NCBI GenBank assembly: GCA_013152945.1
Contig: JAADFL010000078.1
Location: forward strand, 1-64,000
DNA from: Deltaproteobacteria bacterium
Lineage (GTDB): Bacteria > Myxococcota_A > JAADFL01
Direction of reading: 5' to 3'
Length of the DNA: 64,000 bases
Under the pieces are notes generated by a model. It saw only the letters and a program-made list of their open reading frames with translations. It was not told where the DNA came from and did not search any database. Of this stretch, positions 9,466-17,720 are shown piece by piece; position 1 is the stretch's first letter, and the number at the start of each line of letters is the position of its first letter. Made by a program: the position numbers and the translations under genes.

Positions 9466-9900
9466 CTACTCGCAACAGGGATGGCCGAGCTCCCTGGACA
9501 CCATTTCGATAACTTCGGCCAACGACATGCCGTCGAGGTATTCGGCGATGCGCCTTTCCAAGTCGCTCCACAATGGAAGCAATGTCTGGTCCTGTTTTTT
9601 TGCACAGCCCCCGGGCCTTCTCTTACACGGAATTTCGAATATCTTGCCTTCCAACGCCCTTATCACGTCTCCTACCCCGACATCCTCGGGTTTCCTGGAA
9701 AGCTTGTAACCTCCCTGAACCCCCCTGGTGGAACGGACTATTCCGGCCCTGCGAAGTCGCAGCAGGAGTTGTTCAACATAATCTCTTGATAAGTCCTCTT
9801 CCCCGGCCAATGTACTCACCGAGATGGGCTTATCTCCCTTGTTTGCAGCAAGCCTTGCGAGGCACCTCAAGCCATACTCTCCCTGCGTGGTTACCCTCAT
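9466..9900 (-). CDS. Rrf2-family transcriptional regulator (IscR/CymR-like)
   Basis: 144 residues, typical of Rrf2 proteins. The opening MRVTTQGEYGLRCLARLA and winged helix with DYVEQLLLRLRRAGIV and RSTRGVQGGYKL are diagnostic. Cysteines C92 and C99 in the cluster-binding loop (IPCKRRPGGC), plus C142-C143 at the end, could hold an iron-sulfur cluster as in IscR or NsrR, although the third loop cysteine is not at the usual site. Strong SD (GAGGAGA). No Isc/Suf genes are adjacent. The likely target is its own AT-rich promoter and possibly the HD-GYP gene 99 bp downstream. Confidence 0.93.
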   Translation of the reverse strand: MRVTTQGEYGLRCLARLAANKGDKPISVSTLAGEEDLSRDYVEQLLLRLRRAGIVRSTRGVQGGYKLSRKPEDVGVGDVIRALEGKIFEIPCKRRPGGCAKKQDQTLLPLWSDLERRIAEYLDGMSLAEVIEMVSRELGHPCCE

Positions 9901-9952
9901 GTTATCTCCTCTGGAATCTCCCCTCTCAACCCAAATAAGTTTTCACCGAATT

Positions 9953-9980
9953 ATGATATTATTATAAACAAATATTTCAA
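9953..9980 (-). promoter_or_regulatory. promoter of the Rrf2 regulator gene
   Basis: Minus strand: TTGAAA, 16-nt spacer, TATCAT, in a markedly AT-rich stretch (9951-9976) some 55-80 nt upstream of the ATG. AT-rich elements of this type are common Rrf2 autoregulation sites; the operator itself is not resolved. Confidence 0.45.
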
Positions 9981-10128
9981 CCTAAAAGTCTTGCAGGGTG
10001 ATGCTTGAAATTTTTCAGGTTCTTTCGGCAATTCTGAATTTCAGACAATCTTGTGAAAAATACGGCCTTGCCGGGATTGTGCAACCCGCCTTGAACATGG
10101 CATAGTCTGGGCTGCAATCGGAGGCGCC

Positions 10129-11529
10129 ATGCGAGTCTTGCTGGTAAAACCGCCTGGTACAAGCGACAGTGTTCAGCCACCACTGGGGCTTGCCTACATT
10201 GCAGCCGTACTGTCCGCCGACGGTCATGAAGTGGCCGTCCTTGACGGCCTGCTGGAAAACATGGACAAACGATCGTTCCAGGAACGTCTGTGGTCATTGC
10301 AACCCGGCCTTGTGGGATTCCAGTGCCTTTCACATGACATTGCCTCTGTAAAGCAACTTGCCGAATCAACCAGGAATTATTCAGGCGATTGCAAGGTGGT
10401 CGTAGGAGGGCCGCATCCAACCTGCACCAAGCATGGGGGCCTCGACTACTTCGGCGACCTTGTCGATTACGCCTTCCGCGGAGAGGCCGAGCCTGGGTTT
10501 CCCATGCTTATAAAAATCCTGGAATCCGGAAATGAACAAGGTCGCGATCTTCGCACTGTTCCCGGGCTGGCCTACAGGGAAGGCGGCGCGGTCAGGGTCA
10601 ATGCAGTGCATAGGCCTGACTTGAAAGATCTTCCCCTGCCGAGATGGGACCTGTTGAAACCGGAAACCTACCCTCCTTCACCGAATGCCGCCTTTTTCCA
10701 GAAATGGCCCACGGCTCCGATAATAACATCGCGTGGTTGTAACCATCATTGTTCTTTTTGCGCTGCTTCAATAATTTCCGGATCAAAGGTAAGATATCGC
10801 CCAATCGAAAGCGTATTGGAAGAGATCGGCGTATTAAGAGAACGGGGCATCCAAGAAATACACATTGAAGACGATTCGTTCACCAGTGATCGGAATTATG
10901 TGGAAACGTTCTGCGATGCAATATCGTCAACATTTCCAGATCTTGCATGGGCATGCCCGAACGGTGTCAGAATAGACACGCTTGACCTGGAACTTCTAAA
11001 GCTCATGAAAAAGAGCGGGTGCCACGAAGTTTCACTCGGTGTAGAATCAGGTTCGCAAAGGATCCTGGACCGGGTTGGAAAAGGACAGACCCTCGGGGAG
11101 GTAAGAGCAGCGGTCGAAAAGATAAACAAGGCAGGAATGGTTGCAATCGGATTTTTCATTATAGGATTTCCGGGCGAATCCATAGAGGAGGCGGAAGAGA
11201 CAATCAGGTTTTCCCTGTCTCTACCCCTTAGAAGAGCCAACTTCATGTTGTTTCGTCCTTTGCCCGGAACAGGATCATGGGTACAAGCCGGCAAGCCTTT
11301 GCCGGATACATTGCCCCCTTCTTTCGCCGAGGTATCATACGTTCCGGCCGGATGGTCGGCCCGGGGATTGAAAAAGATGCAGAGAAAAGCCTTCCTGAAA
11401 TTCTACATGAGGCCTGGTGCGGCATTGCACCTGGTTACCGACATCCGTTCGCCGGGCCATTTTCTTTGGATTGCAAAGAGAATCTTCAGATGGATGATTT
11501 CGACAGGACAAAAAGGTTCGCAATCGTGA
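10129..11529 (+). CDS. B12-binding-domain radical SAM protein (1 of 3)
   Basis: 466 residues; GGAGG precedes the ATG. Residues 1-150 resemble the cobalamin-binding Rossmann domain (MRVLLVKPPG, PPLGLAYIAAVL, VVVGGPHPT), but the DxHxxG cobalt-ligand motif is absent. The radical SAM core follows with C204-N-H-H-C208-S-F-C211, which binds the 4Fe-4S cluster, and EIHIEDDSF and SLGVESGSQ strands. The family does methylations, ring contractions and other radical reactions, often on lipids or pigments. First gene of a four-gene set; it overlaps the next in a GTGA if the GTG start there is used. Confidence 0.9.
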   Translation: MRVLLVKPPGTSDSVQPPLGLAYIAAVLSADGHEVAVLDGLLENMDKRSFQERLWSLQPGLVGFQCLSHDIASVKQLAESTRNYSGDCKVVVGGPHPTCTKHGGLDYFGDLVDYAFRGEAEPGFPMLIKILESGNEQGRDLRTVPGLAYREGGAVRVNAVHRPDLKDLPLPRWDLLKPETYPPSPNAAFFQKWPTAPIITSRGCNHHCSFCAASIISGSKVRYRPIESVLEEIGVLRERGIQEIHIEDDSFTSDRNYVETFCDAISSTFPDLAWACPNGVRIDTLDLELLKLMKKSGCHEVSLGVESGSQRILDRVGKGQTLGEVRAAVEKINKAGMVAIGFFIIGFPGESIEEAEETIRFSLSLPLRRANFMLFRPLPGTGSWVQAGKPLPDTLPPSFAEVSYVPAGWSARGLKKMQRKAFLKFYMRPGAALHLVTDIRSPGHFLWIAKRIFRWMISTGQKGSQS

Positions 11530-12938
11530 AAAGACATTCGCCTCGCATACGCAATTCGGGATTGGTGAAGAAAGAAGTTGTTCTGCTTTTGAACCCACCT
11601 GCGAGATTCCCTGTCTTAAGGGACTACTATTGTTCCACCAGGTCCAAGGCAGGTTACCTTTGGCACCCGATCGACCTGCTTGCGCTGTCGGGCGTCCTTG
11701 GTGACATCTTCAATGTTGCAATCCTGGACTGTGTGGCACTCGGGCTGGATCCGGCCCAATCCGTGCGGAGAATCGCATCGATAGCTCCCGGTGCGGTCAT
11801 AATGCTTGTTTCAGGTATTACATTGGTTGAAGACCTGGCATTTGCAAGGATGATAAAGAGGAATGTAAAACCGAAGAAAATCCTTGTGCTCGGCGAACCC
11901 GTGCTGTCCAGGGCAAGGCAGCTTATCGAGGCGGAAACTTGCCTGGACGGCGCTCTCTTCGATTTCCTGGGCCTTGATGCAATAGCTATATTGAAAGACA
12001 GATTTCATGACGTACGAAATGCGGCATACCGTGCAGGCAGGGACATTTTATTAAGGAGAAAAAGGCCGGATTCATTTTTCAGCCTTGGCAGGATTCGTCA
12101 CGATCTGCTGGATCAAGGCATGTACAGGTTGCCCCCGTTGATGACCCCGCCTTTTGCAAGCGTTCTTTGTTCGTTCGGTTGCCCTTATTCATGCGCATAT
12201 TGCAACAGCGGCAGAAATAGCCTTGGTTATGCAATCAGGGACAAGGATGATTTGGCAAGGGAACTGGAGGACATCAAGAAAAACGGTATCAGCAAGGTGT
12301 TCTTCAGGGACATGAATTTCCCGGCCGATGGACAGGCAGGTCAATTGCTCGAGGTGATACGTTCAAAGGGACCTTTCAAATGGACCTGCTATGCAAGGCC
12401 GGACAAGGTGAGCGAAGATCTCTTGATGGAGATGGCTGCTTCGGGTTGCAAGCTGGTACAATTCGGAGTGGAATCCAAGAGCCCGGAATTACTGGGCAGG
12501 CTTGACCGGTTCCTTGGTCCAAGAAGTATCGAGACGGCATTCGAAGCTGTAAAAAAGGCAGGCATGGAGGCCGGGGCGCATTTCGTGCTCGGTCTTCCCG
12601 GCCAGAGTGAACAAGAAGTAATCGAGACACTGAAATGGGCCCAATCCCTTGACCCGGCCTATGTATCATTCAATCTGTTCCAATACCGCTCAGGCTCGAA
12701 ACTCGACAGGCTTGATGAACATGCTTACCCTTCCAATAATAAAGGGTCTTCAAGGGGACGGGTTCCTTTGAAGAGGCTGATGACCTTGAAAAAAAGGGCT
12801 TATGCAAATATCTACTTGCGGCCCGGTTACATCTTCAAGAGAATTTCGAAAGCCGGGTCCATTCAGGAAGTTGCAGAGCTGTCAAGGGCTGCTTTGTTCC
12901 TGCTTGGAGGATTGATGAAAGAACGGATGAATAACTGA
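11526..12938 (+). CDS. B12-binding-domain radical SAM protein (2 of 3)
   Basis: 470 residues from a GTG that overlaps the previous stop (GTGA) with AAGG upstream; an in-frame ATG at 11490 is an alternative. Residues ~15-165 form a B12-binding-like domain (VVLLLNPPARFPVLRDYY). The radical SAM motif is C219-P-Y-S-C223-A-Y-C226. Later strands KVFFRDMNFPADG and LVQFGVESKSPELL are typical of the TIM-barrel core, and MEAGAHFVLGLPGQSEQE of the SAM-binding part. The substrate is unknown. Strong coupling to its neighbours suggests one pathway. Confidence 0.88.
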   Translation: MKRHSPRIRNSGLVKKEVVLLLNPPARFPVLRDYYCSTRSKAGYLWHPIDLLALSGVLGDIFNVAILDCVALGLDPAQSVRRIASIAPGAVIMLVSGITLVEDLAFARMIKRNVKPKKILVLGEPVLSRARQLIEAETCLDGALFDFLGLDAIAILKDRFHDVRNAAYRAGRDILLRRKRPDSFFSLGRIRHDLLDQGMYRLPPLMTPPFASVLCSFGCPYSCAYCNSGRNSLGYAIRDKDDLARELEDIKKNGISKVFFRDMNFPADGQAGQLLEVIRSKGPFKWTCYARPDKVSEDLLMEMAASGCKLVQFGVESKSPELLGRLDRFLGPRSIETAFEAVKKAGMEAGAHFVLGLPGQSEQEVIETLKWAQSLDPAYVSFNLFQYRSGSKLDRLDEHAYPSNNKGSSRGRVPLKRLMTLKKRAYANIYLRPGYIFKRISKAGSIQEVAELSRAALFLLGGLMKERMNN

Positions 12939-12940
12939 AA

Positions 12941-14407
12941 ATGGCGCAAGTGGTCTTGATGCAACCGTCTGTTGGAGACATGGATGAGCTCCGTGACGCC
13001 CCTCATCTGCCACTTGGCCTTCTTGCAACGGCTGGAAATGCCGTGGAACGATGGGAAACAGTTCTTGTCGATCAGAGATTGGACGGAAATTGGAAAGAAA
13101 GCCTTGAAAAAGCAATAGGCACGGACACCTTGTGCACGGCAATCACCTGCATGAGCGGTCCCCAGGTGCGATTTGCTCTGGAAATGGCCAAAGAGGTCAA
13201 GCAATTGACCGACGCTCCCGTAATATGGGGCGGCATGCATCCCAGCCTCATGCCCGGCCAGGTCCTGGCAAGCAGTCTTGCAGACATTGTTGTGCGGGGA
13301 GAAGGGGAGATTACTTTTTACGAGCTGTTGAAAGTCCTGGAAAAGAAGCGATCACTCGAAGGCATACTTTCAGTGAGTTTCAAGGATGGGGGAGGCGCTA
13401 TTCGTCACAACGAGTCGAGGCCGCTTGCAAACGACCTGGCAGGATTGCCCGAACCTGCCTGGAACCTGGTGGACCTGGACTTGTACCGGCCGGGTTTCCT
13501 GGATCGCAGGTCCTTGAACATAGAACTTTCCAGGGGATGTACCAGGAAATGCGCCTATTGCTACAACCATGCATTGTCCAGGTCCAAGTTACGTACGCTT
13601 TTGCCTGAAGCAGCGGCAAAGAGGCTGTTTGATCTCCATGACCAAAGAGGTGTCGACTCGTTTTACGTTGTAGATGACAACCTTTTTTTAAACAAGGGAA
13701 TGGCCCTGGGCTTTGCGCAGATACTTAAGGAATGCAAGCGGGATATTAGGTGGCAGAGCCAGGGCATGGACATTCGTACAATTTTATCATTGAAACATAC
13801 GGAACTGGAACTGCTGGTCGAAAGCGGGCTGAACAGGATTTCCGTTGGCGCCGACTCGGGTTCGCAGCGTATCCTTAAAATACTGCGAAAGGCGTACACC
13901 GTGGAAGAAGTGCTGGAGGCAAACAGGAAGCTGGCCCGTTTTCCGATAATCGTTTATTATTCTTTCCTATCCGGTATTCCGGGAGAAAGCGAGGAGGACC
14001 TGGAGCGTACGCTGGACCTAATGCTGGAACTCACGGACCAAAACAGCCTGGCAAGGACATCCCCTGTATACAACTACTTTCCGTTGCCCGGCACCGAGCT
14101 ATGGCAAAGGCTCATTGCCGAGTACGGTTTCAGGCCGCCGGCCACGCTCGATGAATGGGCATCAGTGGACTATGCATGCACCAACGTGGATTACCTGTCC
14201 GGCCCCATGAAGAAAAAACTTGGTCTTGGTTACTTTCCGACATTGTTCCTGGACAGAAAATTCGACGAGTACGGCGCTCCATCCTGGATCAAGCTGGTGG
14301 CTGATTTTTACAGACCCGTTGCACGTTTCAGGGTGAAACACAAGTTTTTCAGGTTTCCCGTGGAAACAGTACTCGGCAAGATCCTCCGTACAAGGTGGTC
14401 CACATGA
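12941..14407 (+). CDS. B12-binding-domain radical SAM protein (3 of 3)
   Basis: 488 residues, starting 2 nt after the previous stop. N-terminal B12-binding-like domain (MAQVVLMQPSVGD, HLPLGLLATAGNAV, VIWGGMHPSLMP). Radical SAM motif C200-T-R-K-C204-A-Y-C207. The core strands FYVVDDNLFLN and RISVGADSGSQRILKIL match BchE-like/rSAM-B12 relatives. All three copies are clearly different from each other, so they are not recent duplications and probably act on successive steps. Overlaps the next gene by ATGA. Confidence 0.89.
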   Translation: MAQVVLMQPSVGDMDELRDAPHLPLGLLATAGNAVERWETVLVDQRLDGNWKESLEKAIGTDTLCTAITCMSGPQVRFALEMAKEVKQLTDAPVIWGGMHPSLMPGQVLASSLADIVVRGEGEITFYELLKVLEKKRSLEGILSVSFKDGGGAIRHNESRPLANDLAGLPEPAWNLVDLDLYRPGFLDRRSLNIELSRGCTRKCAYCYNHALSRSKLRTLLPEAAAKRLFDLHDQRGVDSFYVVDDNLFLNKGMALGFAQILKECKRDIRWQSQGMDIRTILSLKHTELELLVESGLNRISVGADSGSQRILKILRKAYTVEEVLEANRKLARFPIIVYYSFLSGIPGESEEDLERTLDLMLELTDQNSLARTSPVYNYFPLPGTELWQRLIAEYGFRPPATLDEWASVDYACTNVDYLSGPMKKKLGLGYFPTLFLDRKFDEYGAPSWIKLVADFYRPVARFRVKHKFFRFPVETVLGKILRTRWST

Positions 14408-15474
14408 AGGAAAGCGCTATAATGCCGTTCACCGACATCAAGAGGCTGGCAGGCAAACATATCAGGTACATGTACAAGTGGCCCCTGCTCCTTCCAAGAG
14501 TGGCTGCAAACTATGCAGAGCTGCTGCTGCTCAAGAGACCGAGATTGCGGGCCGTGGAATTTGCCGTGACCTATAGGTGCAATGCCGCCTGCAAGCATTG
14601 CTCGGCCGTCGGGCTAGAAGACAAGAGTCGCAAAGAGCTCGGGGCTGGAGAAATAATCCGGATAGCCGCAGAGGCGAGGAAACTCGGGGCGCTCAATATC
14701 AATTACACCGGGGGAGAGGCGCTGTTGAGAGATGATTTGGAGGAAATCATAGCAGCCAGCAGGCCGGAGAGCACTGTTGTCTCTGTTGCAACGAACGGCA
14801 AGCTTTTTACTGCAAAGAGGGCCGAAGGCCTTGCCAGGGCCGGTCTTAAAATAGTGTCCATAAGCCTGGATTCCAGGGTTCCGAGTGAGCACGATGATTT
14901 CAGAGGGACAAGAGGCATGTTCAGGGCGGCCCTGCAGGCAGTGGAAATTGCAAAGGGGTTTGGAATAGAGCCGTTCCTTTGTACCACCGTAACTTCGAAG
15001 AGCATCAATAATGGGGGTACAAGGGCCTTGATCGATCTTGCAGATCGCCTGGATGTCACGATTACCCTGCAAACCGCTTGCCCGGTAGGTAATTGGGCCG
15101 AAGAAAACGAGCAGCTCCTGGCTCCTCGGGACCGGGGTATATTTTACAAGTTGACCAGGTTGCCTCATGTTAGGTGGGAAGGGATATCCAACTACTTGAA
15201 GGAGGGGTGCCCTGCAGCGGTGGAGAAACTTGCAATAACACCTTACGGAGAGGTAATGCCCTGCGTTTTCTTTCATGTTTCATACGGCAACCTTAGGGAA
15301 GAATCCCTTCAAAGCATATGGACGAGGATGCTCCAAAAAGGGCCCTTTTACAAAATAAGAAAAGGATGCCCTGTAGCGGAAGATCCGGATTTCAGGGAAA
15401 AATGGCTTCCTCCCGGCAGGGATTCGATTCACAAACCTGTGCCCATAGACGAGCTTGAGGCATTTGACGATTAG
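14404..15474 (+). CDS. radical SAM protein with SPASM-like C-terminus
   Basis: 356 residues. Start at the ATG overlapping the previous stop (ATGA), with AGGTGG upstream. There is no B12 domain. Radical SAM motif C59-N-A-A-C63-K-H-C66 with VEFAVTYRCN, then GGEALLRDDLEEII. C-terminal cysteines C226, C269, C287 and C322 around YGEVMPCVFFHVSYGNLREESLQSIW match the SPASM/twitch auxiliary-cluster region found in peptide- and cofactor-modifying enzymes. Its presence beside three B12-type enzymes suggests a multi-step modification pathway, the product of which is unknown. Confidence 0.9.
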   Translation: MKESAIMPFTDIKRLAGKHIRYMYKWPLLLPRVAANYAELLLLKRPRLRAVEFAVTYRCNAACKHCSAVGLEDKSRKELGAGEIIRIAAEARKLGALNINYTGGEALLRDDLEEIIAASRPESTVVSVATNGKLFTAKRAEGLARAGLKIVSISLDSRVPSEHDDFRGTRGMFRAALQAVEIAKGFGIEPFLCTTVTSKSINNGGTRALIDLADRLDVTITLQTACPVGNWAEENEQLLAPRDRGIFYKLTRLPHVRWEGISNYLKEGCPAAVEKLAITPYGEVMPCVFFHVSYGNLREESLQSIWTRMLQKGPFYKIRKGCPVAEDPDFREKWLPPGRDSIHKPVPIDELEAFDD

Positions 15475-15707
15475 CAGGGAACAAAGAAAGTGTACTGCTT
15501 TAAAAGCAGTTGTCGATAGTAAAATCCGGAAACAGGCAAGCAAGAGGAGGGCCCAATAAGGTGCACCGACCAAGAAGGCAAAGCTCGGGTACTTTCAGGA
15601 GACGGTACGTAACCACGTGCTTAAAAGGCAAAACCGGAAACAGACATCATTATGAAAAGCCGTCCTAAATAAAGCAGGCTCCATGCAGTCCCGGTGCTAT
15701 CCCGCCA
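15475..15707. other. gene-free region with inverted and direct repeats
   Basis: No gene seen. A perfect 8-bp inverted repeat with a 1-nt centre (ACTGCTTT/AAAGCAGT) lies at 15494-15510, 20 nt past the radical SAM stop, but lacks a following T-run. The 10-mer CCGGAAACAG occurs at 15526-15535 and 15634-15643. Between the copies is a G-rich stretch that could fold. It separates two convergent units. Confidence 0.4.
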
Positions 15708-15893
15708 CTACCGGCCACCCGTTGGAAATGCCATTTCATCACAACGCCAACATCCCTGCTCCAGCAGGTCCCTGTCAGGATCGATGTTCTTGTCACAAAG
15801 CCATCCGTTTCCATTCTTGTCTTTGAAGAATTTCAACGGCCTTGCAGGTTTGTGAGTATCGGTCGTAGCTTCCAGCCTTTCATCTTCACTCAT
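15708..15893 (-). CDS. small Cys-containing protein, function unknown
   Basis: 61 residues, acidic and soluble, with no signal peptide. The strong SD (GGAGGAGG) 5-6 nt before the ATG argues that it is translated. The C-terminal half holds WLCDKNID and GCWRCDEMAF, three cysteines in a C-x15-C-x2-C arrangement that could bind a metal or be a modification site. A sigma-54-like promoter lies upstream and the gene follows a sigma-54 activator gene on the same strand. The radical SAM cluster lies just beyond on the other strand, so a substrate or partner role can be imagined but is not shown. Confidence 0.68.
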   Translation of the reverse strand: MSEDERLEATTDTHKPARPLKFFKDKNGNGWLCDKNIDPDRDLLEQGCWRCDEMAFPTGGR

Positions 15894-15916
15894 GGTTTCC
15901 TCCTCCTTTTTCCAAG

Positions 15917-15931
15917 AGCAGCAAAGCTGCT
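15917..15931 (-). promoter_or_regulatory. leader hairpin of the small Cys protein gene
   Basis: AGCAGC and GCTGCT separated by three bases form a 6-bp hairpin within the presumed 5' leader, ending about 23 nt before the ATG and just upstream of the SD. It may stabilise the mRNA or modulate initiation. Confidence 0.3.
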
Positions 15932-15951
15932 TTGTTACCTATTCCAGGAAA

Positions 15952-15967
15952 AGCAGGAAATATGCCA
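15952..15967 (-). promoter_or_regulatory. sigma-54-type (-24/-12) promoter candidate
   Basis: Minus strand reads TGGCATATTTCCTGCT: GG and GC are exactly 10 nt apart and the sequence agrees with TGGCACG-N4-TTGCW at 9 of 12 fixed positions. Predicted transcription start is ~47 nt upstream of the small protein's ATG. The neighbouring gene encodes a sigma-54 activator, which supports the call. An alternative extended -10 (TGCTATAAA) lies at 16007-16015. Confidence 0.45.
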
Positions 15968-16127
15968 ATCAGCGCTTCATAGAAGAACTAACCGTTATTA
16001 CAATGATTTATAGCATAAAAAATAACACATGCACTGAAGTCCAATCTTGTTTTGAATTTTTCGGGTCGCAATAATAAGACCCTTCCCGGTGATCTTGTCG
16101 CTATTTTGCAACTAGTTCTTTGACCCG

Positions 16128-17516
16128 TCAATCAGCATTGGTCTTCAATGTGGAGAGATCGATTCCCAATCGCTTCACTTTTCTGAAAAAAGTAGACTTG
16201 TGCATTCCAAGCAGCCTGGCTGCTTCGAGCCGGCTGTTGTTGCTTTTCTTGAGTGCGTCGAGAATAACCTTTCGCTCGCAATCAGACAGGCTTTCAGCTT
16301 TTTCCGCGGCCCCGGATTGGGCCAAGAGTTTTTCCGGAATATGTTTCAGGCCGATATATGCACTTGAACTAAGCACATAGCCATGCTCAATGATGTTTTC
16401 CAGTTCCCTCACGTTTCCCGGGTATTGGTAGCTCATGATCAACTTCATGGCCTTGGGGCTCACTCCCTCGATGAACTTGTCATGCATGACATTGAGCTTT
16501 CCAATAAAGTGCCTGACCAATAAGGGAATGTCTTCTATACGTTCTCTCAATGGAGGAATATCCAACCTGATCACATTGATTCGATAAAAGAGATCTCTTC
16601 TGAAGGAGCCTTCACCTACCATGGTTTCGAGGTTCCTGTTGGTAGCCGATACTATCCTGGCATTTGTTTTTTCGAAACTATCCGAACCCAGGGGTTCGTA
16701 TATCTTCTCCTGGAGCACCCTCAACAGCTTTGCCTGGGTGGTTTGAGGCAAGTCGCCGATTTCGTCCAGGAAAAGTGTCCCATCCTGGGCCCGTGCGAAA
16801 CGTCCCTTGTGAGTCTTGACAGCACCTGTGAACGCACCTTTTTCATGGCCGAAGAGTTCCGAGTCAATCAAGGTATCCGGATAATTGGCGCAGTTGAAAG
16901 CAATAAAAGGACCGTTCTTTCGTTTGCTCAAATTGTGTATGGCCCTTGCAAAAAGCTCCTTGCCTGTCCCGCTTTCTCCGCACAACAGCACATTGCTCCC
17001 ACTCTCCGCTACAGTAGGCAGGATGTCGAGCAGCCTCCTCATCTGGACGCTCTTGCCGATGATGTCCTCGAAGCTGTACTTAAGATCCACTTCTTTACGC
17101 AGTATTTGAATCTGGCGTAGATCCCGGAACGTCTCCACGCCGCCGATAACCGCACCCTGCCTATCCTTGAAAAGAGCAGTAGATATACTTACAGGCACGG
17201 CAGTTCGTTCCTTGGATGTCAGTTGAACCACCAGTCCTGTCACAGGTCGGCCTGTATCCATGGTATATCGCATTGCGCATGCATCCGGACAAATATTGGA
17301 TTGGAGTACTTTGTAGCACTGTTTTCCCATGACTTCATCTCTTGCGTAGCCCGTTATTTCCGATGCAGCACGGTTAAAACAGGTTATCCGCCAATCCTTG
17401 TCGATCGTAAAAACGCCATCCGTTATACTTGCCAACACTGCTTCGAATCGTTCCGGTGATGGTTCCTTTAGAAACCCTTGTATATTTTTTTTGGGATCAT
17501 CATGGTTTCCAGGCAT
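16128..17516 (-). CDS. PAS-domain sigma-54-dependent transcriptional activator
   Basis: 462 residues; the ATG two codons inside the longest frame is preferred because AAGGG lies 6 nt before it. PAS domain at ~28-140 with C67, C76 and C80 (QCYKVLQ, NICPDACA), a Cys set often seen in PAS sensors of such regulators. AAA+ domain with Walker A GESGTGKE (~180-187), the sigma-54 loop GAFTGA (~227-232), Walker B TLFLDEIGD (~247-255) and the arginine-finger region. A Fis-type HTH (SRLEAARLLGMHKSTFFRKVKRL) ends the protein. No receiver domain, so it senses directly. The likely target includes the small gene downstream. Confidence 0.95.
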   Translation of the reverse strand: MPGNHDDPKKNIQGFLKEPSPERFEAVLASITDGVFTIDKDWRITCFNRAASEITGYARDEVMGKQCYKVLQSNICPDACAMRYTMDTGRPVTGLVVQLTSKERTAVPVSISTALFKDRQGAVIGGVETFRDLRQIQILRKEVDLKYSFEDIIGKSVQMRRLLDILPTVAESGSNVLLCGESGTGKELFARAIHNLSKRKNGPFIAFNCANYPDTLIDSELFGHEKGAFTGAVKTHKGRFARAQDGTLFLDEIGDLPQTTQAKLLRVLQEKIYEPLGSDSFEKTNARIVSATNRNLETMVGEGSFRRDLFYRINVIRLDIPPLRERIEDIPLLVRHFIGKLNVMHDKFIEGVSPKAMKLIMSYQYPGNVRELENIIEHGYVLSSSAYIGLKHIPEKLLAQSGAAEKAESLSDCERKVILDALKKSNNSRLEAARLLGMHKSTFFRKVKRLGIDLSTLKTNAD

Positions 17517-17611
17517 ACCCAACCCTTTTAATCAAATATATATTCTGAAAAATTGCGTCCGTCAAGCCGGTTGCATTTTTGCGACTCTTGAAATCATTTT
17601 AGCCGGTTCGT

Positions 17612-17635
17612 AAAAAAGAGGCTCAACCGGAGCCT
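17612..17635 (-). terminator. intrinsic-terminator-like element in the activator gene leader
   Basis: On the minus strand AGGCTC, a 5-nt loop, GAGCCT, one base, then TTTTTT. No minus-strand gene lies upstream that it could end. It sits ~95 nt before the sigma-54 activator start, so it may be an attenuator. The stem is only 6 bp. Confidence 0.35.
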
Positions 17636-17720
17636 GAGTTGACCGGCCTTGCTTTGATGTGCGATCTTGCAAAACCGGCGGATCAATGAGCGGTCGGCCT
17701 AATCGTATTGGAGGGAAATG

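Noticed and set aside
10098-10113. Sigma-54-like TGGCATAGTCTGGGCT before the first radical-SAM gene
   Set aside because: The spacing of GG and GC is right, but the start site would fall on or after the SD of the gene, which makes it unusable for that start.
15560-15625. Resemblance to a GEMM (c-di-GMP/cGAMP) riboswitch
   Set aside because: The AAAGC and late AACC parts are similar, but the GNRA-loop hairpin and the pairing of the aptamer are absent, and no gene lies downstream in that direction.
16047-16075. GGGTC/GACCC hairpin after the sigma-54 activator gene as a terminator
   Set aside because: The base run beside it is A-rich after the stem on the minus strand, not T-rich, so it is not a canonical terminator.
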